Source of the DNA: Rotaria socialis
Taxonomy: Eukaryota > Rotifera > Eurotatoria > Philodinida > Philodinidae
Length of the DNA: 64,000 nucleotides
Assembly (NCBI GenBank): GCA_905331475.1
Contig: CAJNYU010002009.1
Location: 1-64,000 of the forward strand
Direction: 5' to 3'
This document shows, piece after piece, positions 55,988-64,000 of the stretch; the stretch's first letter is position 1; each line of letters starts with the position of its first letter. Under the pieces are notes generated by a model, which did no database searches, was not told the origin of the DNA, and saw only the letters and a program-made list of their open reading frames with translations. Position numbers and translations under genes: made by a program.

Positions 55988-58900
55988 ATGATTTTATCGG
56001 TCATTTTACAAGTATTTTATGTACTATTAGTACAATCACGTAAGAAAATGTGTTGGAGAATTTCTTATATTCAATTGATATTTTCAATGAATAGAAATCT
56101 ATGAAACGGATCGAAAAGATTCAAATCAATTTCTACACACAACAATATCGTCTGATAACACCTATGAACAATCAAAAGAAATAGTTGAAACAAAACGTGA
56201 AGTAAATAAAAAATGTCTTACTCCAGTTCCACATTTGATTATTTTCTTTAGTCGTGTATTGATGAATACCAACAACACAAATCTCATCGACGTAATCCAA
56301 TATTACCTTCATATTGTACACAATATTGTACAGAAACAACGGATTGCCAACAAGATAATGGTAATATAATTTTGAAAAACAAATTGGGTGAAAATTTTGA
56401 ACAAAAATTTAAATTTTAGAATTATCGGCTTGCACGAATCCGTTGTATCCCCCATGGCCATCACGATTATTAAAATTTGTACAAAAAATTCGACGCATGT
56501 GCTATATAAGAATTACTGAAATATTACTATATGAACATGCCGAACAGATGTGTCAACGGCATGGACTTCAAATGGCTATTATTGATAATGTTCAATTACT
56601 TGAACAATTGAAACAAATGGATATGTGTAAGATTTATTTTGCGTTTTGAATAATAATTAACTCATAAAATAAACTATTCAGTTAATGCAACATGTAAAGG
56701 TCAATGTCCGGAAACAAGAGGATATTCTATTGGATTAAGAAGATATAAGGATGAGAAGGGAATATCACCATTGAAATGGATTTGGTCTGATAATTTTACA
56801 TGGGTACAAAATGAAGCAGATGTAAGTTTTGATAATCTTGTAACAGATTTGTTTACATGAAAGCTGTTGTTAACCTCCAAAGGTCAATTGTTGCCAATAG
56901 AAAGGTACCGCTTTTTTTTAGATCGCGCATGCATCCAAGAATTTCCAAAGTACCTTCTTTGTTACTAGTCCACTTTGTTCTTGAAGAGGTTGTCAAGACG
57001 TAGTACATGCAGAATTCCGACATTTTTTTAGAAATGTTGAATGGGACACCGTTAAAATAAGAAGATTGTTTTTGAAGAGTTTCTTCCGATATTTTGCTTG
57101 TCGTCTTCTCAAGCAAAGAGCTTAGAAAAGATGCCCACCTACCATCCTCCGCCTCTTAATGTGCAAACGTATGTCTTTTCACTTTTCTTTAATGAACATT
57201 TTCTCAAATGCTACGAGATATATTCAGATTTATAAGAGTCTACGATATCTTACTTTGCTTGCTTGTTCTCTCCCCACAGCATCCTCATGAGATGTACTAT
57301 GTTGTTGTGTTTGCGCCCTAGCATAGGCCTTGAAAAATATCAATTCCACCCGGAAATCCTATGTCAAGGACTTTATTACTATTCGATATTTCATCATTAT
57401 TAATGGTTATGCAATTTTTAGAAACACTGATTTTCTCGTTATAGTGTAATGATGAATATTCTGAAACATCTTTTCCTAATGCCACTCTTCTTTGTTACAT
57501 GGGATCAGATGGACAGAAGGTTCGTTGTTATTTTTTGAAAAATACGTTTTGATTTAAAATTGTTTTATTTCAATAAATAAATACACTAGAAAGTTACTGT
57601 TTGGAATACAGGTGAACCAAATGATCGTCAATTTGGTGAATTTCAACGAGTTGAACAGTGTGTTGAAATTATTGGACGTCCAGATAAAACGGGCTCATTT
57701 GAACAAGTCGGAAAGCTAAATGATATTTCATGTATTAAACCAACTTCAGGCGTTCTATGTCAAATGAATGGTTAGGTCCTTTTGCTTTTGTTACTTATTT
57801 TTTATTAAATTATTTCTTGTTTTTTGAGATCTTAAGCCAATCAATGCAACACAATTTAGATCTTTTTCAAAATTTTTTGGATTTACTATCGCTGAAAATG
57901 ATATAGATGATTTATGGGATTATTTATTATCGAATTTTAAAAGTTCTTTTTCACCTAATCTAGAATCTATGAAATTAATAACTGCTATCCTTGAAAAATT
58001 ATTTATACTGCCTTCGTTTACAGTTGAACGAGGAAGAAATGTATTGCATATTGTCGATCAACTTATCAATATTACAGGGAAAATTGAAGATGACAATGTT
58101 CTATTGAGAGCAGTCACAAATAAGTAATAGATTAGTTCTTTTTTATTTCTCAACATCTCTATAATTAATTTCATTGATAGATTACTTCAGGTAATTGATT
58201 TATTTCCAGCAAAAATAAAAATTGATAAAAATGAGGAAGTTGCATCGTTTAAATTCGAATATATGAATACATCGTTAATAAAAATAAATTTTGATCGTTG
58301 GCAACACGAGAACAAGGACAATGATTGGTATACGATAACACCTGGTATTTTCATAGGAGCGACTTTTTTCTTTTGTTCTTAATCTGTTCCAATGTATAGA
58401 AAATTCTGATCAACATCCGAATAGTATTGTTCAACTTAACATGCGAATATTACGAACTCAAATAGAATCCACAAACGATTATCGTCTAATTGAAACAGTA
58501 TTTTCAAATTTTAATTTATTTCCTCTAACAAATAAAACTCATGAACCAAGTGAAAATAGAAATCAATTGATTGGAATGCCGATATCGATTCGAATTGCTA
58601 ATTTGACAAAGATTAGAGCCGATAGCGATCTTGTACGATTTCAAATACGAATCAATCAAGTAAGAGGATTTATTTCGCATAAGATAAATTTCAACATCTT
58701 TTTTTCAAATATTGTTTTAGTACATTCAAGCAAGTAAGATTTTATGTGTTTATTGGTCATTCGATGAAGATAATGGTTCATGGATAGCTGATAATGGATG
58801 TCGCCTTATTGGATATATTGATGAATATGCTCAATGTTCTTGTAATCATCTAACTCATTTTGCATTACTTTTGGTACGTTGATAAAGTGAAAACGACACT

Positions 58901-60539
58901 TCTAATAATATCTAGTTCAAAAAATTGACTCATCTAAATCAAGCCATGTTAGAGGAAAGCCATGGTAGTTTACACAGGGGGAACGATATTCATAAGCAGT
59001 TAGATAACTATTGCATGATTAGAGTTGTATATAATCAGTTTCGAACCCAGTCATTGGGACCGAAACCATTTGAAACGTGAGACAAGTAAATGCTGCAAAG
59101 TTTTTTTTTCAAACTAATCACAGACAGAAAAACAGCTAGAATTAATCGTACCTAAATAATATGATCCTGCACATCTCTATTCGTGAAACTTCGGTTTATC
59201 TACGATCTAATCTTTAAAATTTACAGACACTTTAACTAAGAAGAATTTTTATTTCAATAGCAATCTGAATCCAAAGAAATGGAAAATCCTTTATTAACTA
59301 CTGATGACTTCATATTGACATTTGTATCATATATTGGTATATCTTTATCACTATTTGGTCTTGTCGTAACATTAATTACATATGCACTTTTTCGGTAAAA
59401 TTGAATAGAATACTTCGATTGAATTTTAATATTTTCTTCTATTTGTTTTTCAGATGTTCGCATATAAATCGTCTTCATGCTTCTCTGATTATGGTGTGCT
59501 TATCCATATTACTTGTTATTTCTTTTTTCATTCCTTTTAGTCTTACTAAATCAAATCGTTTCGGTACAAAAAATAATTATCTATGCAATATATTTGGTTT
59601 TTTATTGCATTATTTTCTATTAACATCATTTATGTGGATGTTTATTTTAACTTGTATTCATTATATGCATTTCGTTCGAATATTCAACTCATATGTTTCA
59701 CATTTTTTTATTAAAGCTAGTATTACTGGATGGATACTACCATTAATTTTTCCAAGTTTAGTTCTCATCATTGGGAAAGATGACGGTTATGTTGGAGAAT
59801 TTCAATGTTGGATCAATAATGAAATTCTTCGTTATGCTACGTTTCTCGCACCAATATCAACTATTATCTTCTGTAATTTAATACTTTTTATATTCACATT
59901 CAAAGGTATTTGCCAACGTGATTCACCACTTCATGCAGATCAACATAAAGAGTCAAAGATAGAAATAAGTGCAACATTTTGTTGCTTTATATCGATGGGT
60001 AAATTCTTGATAGAATTAGGATTATGTTATTTTTTTGTTTTTATTTAGGTATTACATGGTTTTTTGGTATATTAGTTCTAATGCAACCAATATTTTTATA
60101 TCAATTAATTTTCTGTATAAGCAATGCTCTTCAAGGCTTTTTAATACTTTTCTTTCATGTCTATCTATGTAAACCAAAAAGAGGATTCTGGAAAATATTT
60201 TTTATTCAACGTGGTTTTCATCAACGCCATCATTCATTTACAGCGCCTATGCATCCTAAAACAATTAGTGGTTCAAATACAGAAAATATAACGACTTTAA
60301 AACGTCCTGTAGAACTTTGCATTACTCCAATAGCAACAGCTGATGATAATAAAAAAGAAATGTCAGGTAAAAAGAATCCGAAATGTAAAGATCAAAACGA
60401 AGATAATGCAACAAGAAAAGATCCAACACAAGCAAAGAACGCACAACAATCAGTTATAAATATGCAGCCAAGTTCTCTTTCTGATCGAATACAGAAAAGT
60501 AAAATGATCATGAACAGTTATGCTCGAGAAAAAAATTAA
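55988..60539 (+). CDS. Adhesion GPCR with C-type lectin ectodomain
   Basis: Fourteen exons (starts 55988, 56095, 56252, 56420, 56682, 57445, 57590, 57829, 58181, 58400, 58721, 59261, 59454, 60049) give 970 residues. A signal peptide (MILSVILQVFYVLLVQS) is followed by a Cys-rich stretch. A C-type lectin-like domain at about 100-290 has YIRITEILLYEHAEQMC, WIWSDNFTWV and the mannose-type EPN motif (WNTGEPND). A GAIN region follows and ends in a complete GPCR proteolysis site, CSCNHLTHFALLL (569-581). Self-cleavage between Leu574 and Thr575 would expose a tethered agonist starting THFALLL. Seven membrane helices follow, with adhesion-family features such as SHINRLHASLIMVCLS, NYLCNIFGFLLHYFLLTSF, FQCWINNE and GITWFFGIL. 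The tail is about 100 polar residues. Two splice choices (exon 7-8 and exon 9-10) are the only ones I found that keep the frame. The ligand is unknown; a glycan is plausible. Confidence 0.88.
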
Positions 60540-61070
60540 TATATTCGATTTGTTGTTGATTGGTTGTAGTCGGTTTTTTTTTGTTTTGTTCGTTGCTTTT
60601 TCAAATAAATTCATTAATATTTCGCTAAAACAATTTATTTATGAATTGGTTCGATGGCCTGCAACGAATATGAGAAAAACGATGAAATATGCCACTGAAG
60701 TAATTTCTCACGAATGCTCTCAGTTTCACTAGGAAACCTTGAAAGCAAATTTTTAAATTAAAATCTGATGAAGATCAATAATATGTGAACGAAATGTATA
60801 TAGCACCGTCTATCATTCTGTATAATCGGTAAAATATCGTGTTTTTACGACCTAGCAAACGTTCTGTACATTTCACGTGTATGTACCACAACTCGTGGTA
60901 TAGGAGTTGGATGTTTCTATCGAAATTATGACTAATCTATCTCCGCCATGGTGTGTTTAAATTTAAACGAAAGGGGGAAAATGTGATAACGATGAAGCAT
61001 TATTATGTTTATGTTTATTTTTATTTAACCTATTCGTCCAGTCAATAGCGTTAGAAAGTCATTTTCACTT
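60540..61070. other. Spacer between adhesion GPCR and ISG12-like gene
   Basis: A 70-codon frame at 60520-60732 overlaps the receptor stop codon and has no recognisable domain. No repeat structure was noticed. Confidence 0.45.
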
Positions 61071-61779
61071 TTGAAAATGGACCCTGCGAGACAAGACATT
61101 AAAGATGGATCTCTTAGTAGTAATAATGAATTAGTTATAGCTAACAATAATCAACTTTCGTTTTTGTATCATTTTGGGACAAAAGCTGTTATTTTTACTG
61201 GCATAGCAGGTCTGGTTGACATTTTTGGTATACCAGCAGCACTCAGTTGCTTTGACTTTTCATCGATTGGTGTAACAGCCGGTCCGTGAGCTACTGCGTG
61301 GTAATCCGTTCATCCCAGACCAATGATTTCGGAGGACGGATACTGTAAGAACCGGCCAGAAAGATGCGGAGAAATCACGGTATCTGACCGAAAAGCACGG
61401 GGAAGCGCTGGAAAGTGGAAGCAGTATTCCTGTCGTGAGTTGCCGGATTTTTTTCTGTTGTATTCCTGTCAACTTCCAGCCGGATATCACAGGAAGCTGA
61501 CTGGAATCCGTAGGAAAATAATCCGGCAACTCCCGACCGAAATAGTGCTTCCACTTTCCAGCGCTTTCTCGTGCTTTCCGGCCGTACCTCCACGACCTGG
61601 GATGTTTTCCTAGTATTTTTGGTATAGTGCAAAGTGTGACAGCAACGGGTATGATTAAAGGATTTATCGCCACTTTCACAGCAGGCGGTGTATTGACTGA
61701 AGTTTTGCTGGATGGAAAGAAAAATGCAACTGAAGCAAAAATCGATGATATGGAACCCGTGGAAACGAAACTTTCATAG
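61071..61779 (+). CDS. Small glycine/alanine-rich protein, possibly ISG12/IFI27-like
   Basis: Two exons, 61071-61285 and 61614-61779, give 126 residues. The donor is GTGAGC at 61286 and the acceptor TTTTCCTAG ends at 61613; joining makes Pro from CC|T and keeps the frame. The middle (about 36-105) is hydrophobic and small-residue rich: FTGIAGLVDIFGIPAAL, then SSIGVTAGPIFGIVQS, then GFIATFTAGGVLTEVLL. This looks like the Ifi-6-16 (ISG12) family, small membrane or mitochondrial proteins, but I cannot confirm it by search. The tail is charged. Met-61071 or Met-61077 could start it. The intron is mostly a large inverted repeat (listed separately). Confidence 0.55.
61310..61604. repeat. Foldback element filling the ISG12-like intron
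   Basis: The sequence reads nearly the same on both strands about a centre near 61485. Left-arm AAGCGCTGGAAAGTGGAAGCA (about 61403-61423) is repeated inverted at about 61546-61566. Similarity continues inward through GAGTTGCCGGAT and outward to CATCCCAG at 61311 and CTGGGATG at 61596. Imperfect arms are about 105 nt or more. It leaves only about 25 nt to the donor and 10 nt to the acceptor. It is GC-richer than its surroundings and produces look-alike open frames on both strands. Confidence 0.8.
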
Positions 61780-63456
61780 TGATCTCCTACGCATCAGATG
61801 GTGCACGAATATTAACTATACTGATTGATACAGTCGGTAATTCGAAAAAATATTAATTGTATGGCTAACAGTATGATTTAGTTTTTATTTAGCTTTTATG
61901 TTCGATGAACAATATATGGTGTGATCTTTATGATGTATGAAAAAAGGGAAATTGTACAATAGTATCATATAGCATCAATAAGTTTAATCTCTCGCAATAC
62001 AACAGAATTTTATTTCACTGAAATTGATCATCAAAAAGTAATGAAAAAGATTCTGAAACTTGGCTTAGTGACTTTTTCATTTTTGAGATATTAACCGATG
62101 CATTTTTTTGAAAATATTTTCTATGTTGACATGTTCCAAGTGGAGATCCGCACAGAATATGAAAATATTTTCTCTTCATCAGACGTTCTATTGTTTTTCT
62201 TGACTCAGCGAATCTCAAAACTATGTTCAATTTTCTTCTCGTGTTCTGATGAAATTTACTTTACATTTTAATTTATAATTTCATGGATAAACATATAGTG
62301 CTATATTTGCTTATTTCAGTGGCACAGGAGGAATTCCCAAATATCAGATACATGTGATATACATGTATTGAGAGATTCATAGTATAATGTACCTCAACTT
62401 TGATTAATCTATCTGCTAATATTTTCTGACTTCTTCATCGCGAAAGAAATCTTTTATTTTTAAACAATCTTATATCTTTCAAATGTTATTGATCATAGAT
62501 GCATGCAACAAAGAAATGAGCAACAGGAAATACAAGGTGACAGTACGGAAGAAAAAGACAGCACGGTATGAAAGGTTGTTTACAATATACTTTTAGAAGA
62601 AGAAAACATAATTCAATCAATAGATGGCTCAAAGAAGAATAAAAACCGCTAGTGAAATGCAAAGATTTTACAGAGTGGATTGTAACTCCTGAAGTTCGAT
62701 CTCAATAGATATTGTGGAAATTCATTTACGCGTCATTGATAAGCATTCTGTATGAAATCTGTGAGACGTGGCCGGATTCCAGGAGTTCAGAACTCATCAA
62801 GAACCCTGAACTCTTCAAACCATTATCTGATAGAGATTTCGAACGTATTGCGTTTGATGGAACCCTTCAAACTCTTAGAACCCTTACTCTTGGAACTTCT
62901 AGAACTCTTAGAATCCTTGGAAGTTTTGAAACCCTAGCAGCTCTGGGACGTTTTCCAGATACTTATATGGATCGAGGTGGGCCATGTGTTCTCGAGAAGT
63001 ACTGAATTTTGAGGCGCCATCGAAAGGTATTTGGTTGATGCAGTGTCTGAACTATCGAACTAAATTGAGTTTTGAGAAACGAAAGTTGCGAACTAACTGC
63101 TAGAAGCTTTTTTTGCTAGCATATGCGAGTTGAAAAGTGAGAAAACGGTGTTTGTCTGAAAAGTTGCGCATGAACCACACGCTAGCGCTCAGTCCATTTC
63201 TCAACAGTGTTTTTGATGAATTCACTTTATTGCTAGCACGTGGTAGCAAGCAGCTACCAAAATGTGTCTCAGTTTCATACATTTTGCTCAGCGTCGAGAT
63301 ATTCCATGTACTTTTACAATTCCTCGTATATTTGTCTTTCATCGAAGCTCGGAGTTTGTTGGAGAACGTTATCCTGGATGTATCGCTAGCAATACAAAAA
63401 CACCTACTCGCATGTTCACCACACACACACCCCACCCTCATTCACTTTTATCAAGC
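61780..63456. other. 3' spacer with short Leu-rich direct repeats
   Basis: No gene recognised. At about 62795-62935 a degenerate 9-12-nt repeat built on GAACYCTT/AACTCTTAGAA recurs a dozen times. It gives Leu/Glu-rich or Thr/Leu-rich frames that are likely non-coding. Two overlapping frames at 63100-63547 on opposite strands have no domains. Confidence 0.4.
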
Positions 63457-63791
63457 AGGATCCTTGAAGATCCTTTTCAGTCAATACCACTTATTTCAGT
63501 TATTTCACAGACTCTTTCCTCGAGATAGATCGGGGAGGACAGTTTAAGGTCTTTCTAGTTCATTTCCTTCTATTTGATCTTTTTTAAAGTGCCTTTTATT
63601 ACATTCTATCTAGTAGAATCTTAAAAATCCTTTCCAGTCAATACCTCGTATGTGACGTATTTTGTACTATCCTTAATCTTTTTTTCGAAATAGAAGCATC
63701 CTCAAAGGGGTTTCTTGGTAAAATGCGAGGAATGAGATCTAGAAACGGCTGAAATAAGTGCTATTGAACAAGAAGGATCTTTAAGGATCCT
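63457..63791. mobile_element. Small inverted-repeat element (MITE-like)
   Basis: The left end, AGGATCCTTGAAGATCC at 63457 running to CTCTTTCCTCG at about 63524, is repeated inverted at the right. There CGAGGAATGAG at about 63727 runs to GGATCTTTAAGGATCCT at 63775-63791. The roughly 70-nt arms are imperfect (about three quarters identical by eye). A third degenerate copy of the arm, AAATCCTTTCCAGTCAATACC, lies inside at about 63628. No coding capacity; target duplication not clear. Confidence 0.55.
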
Positions 63792-64000
63792 TTTAAATGA
63801 AATGCAATGAATCGGACTTTCAAATATCTGAAATTGAAGTGTAGATCAGAACATCTTTTTGGTGAACACATCTCTCGTTGGTAAACCGTTTTTTTGCGAT
63901 GAGAGAATAATCAAAATATAATTGTTTGAAGAGTTATAATATAAAAACTAAATCGAAGATTATATCTTTAAAGATTTATATTAAACTCTCGAAAAAATTC
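63792..64000. other. Right edge, nothing recognised
   Basis: AT-rich sequence without open frames or repeats that I can support. Confidence 0.5.

Noticed and set aside
59030..59075. GGGTTCGAAAC on the minus strand as a tRNA B box
   Set aside because: It lies within a receptor intron, and neither an acceptor stem nor an A box was found.
61260..61679. Overlapping open frames of 85-139 codons on both strands with near-identical peptides
   Set aside because: They arise because the foldback reads alike on both strands; the sequence lies in an intron.
62752..62937. Leu-rich repeat protein fragment
   Set aside because: The leucines come from a short nucleotide repeat and do not follow the LRR consensus.

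Overview
The window is nuclear DNA of a small-genome animal, most probably a bdelloid rotifer. It is AT-rich and gene-dense, and most introns are 50-80 nt with GT...AG ends. It carries animal genes (SMC3, Axin-like, adhesion GPCR, receptor guanylyl cyclase). It also carries families I know to be expanded in bdelloids: FG-GAP/VCBS repeat proteins, ADP-ribosyltransferase-TPR proteins and TMEM272-like proteins. The species assignment is inference. There are no rRNA or tRNA genes, CRISPR arrays or bacterial operons that I can support.

Layout. 1-8.5 kb: a broken FG-GAP repeat gene (minus) and a long stretch without genes. 8.5-19 kb: three minus-strand housekeeping genes: a four-unit polyubiquitin gene with TATA box and a candidate heat-shock element, mitochondrial ribosomal protein uS5m, and the complete 27-exon cohesin subunit SMC3. 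21-27 kb: an intronless ADP-ribosyltransferase-TPR gene (plus), a TMEM272-like four-pass membrane protein (minus) and a frameshifted dynein-light-chain-like remnant. 27.9-31 kb: uL14m (minus) and a pentameric ligand-gated channel without Cys-loop cysteines (plus). 31-33 kb: ATP synthase subunit e and CIAO2B, both minus. 33.6-39.1 kb: RBM28/Nop4-like RNA-binding protein and isopentenyl-diphosphate isomerase, both plus. 41-43.6 kb: a very short Axin-like RGS-DIX protein. 45.5-52.1 kb: a 19-exon receptor guanylyl cyclase. 56-60.5 kb: a 14-exon adhesion GPCR with a C-type lectin domain. 61-61.8 kb: a small ISG12-like gene whose intron is almost entirely an inverted repeat.

The genes do not form one pathway. 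Many serve mitochondria (uS5m, uL14m, ATP synthase e, possibly IDI), and several others are signalling receptors (channel, guanylyl cyclase, adhesion GPCR). I reconstructed exon models by hand from reading frame, splice sites and protein-family similarity; the coding lengths all sum to whole codons.

The most interesting items are a ubiquitin unit with Asn in place of Lys63, the Cys-less ligand-gated channel, the minimal RGS-DIX Axin, the lectin-GAIN-7TM receptor, and several foldback elements. Among the last are two oppositely oriented GC-rich hairpins at 53.8 and 54.2 kb, a foldback that makes up an intron at 61.3 kb, and a 335-bp inverted-repeat element at 63.5 kb.
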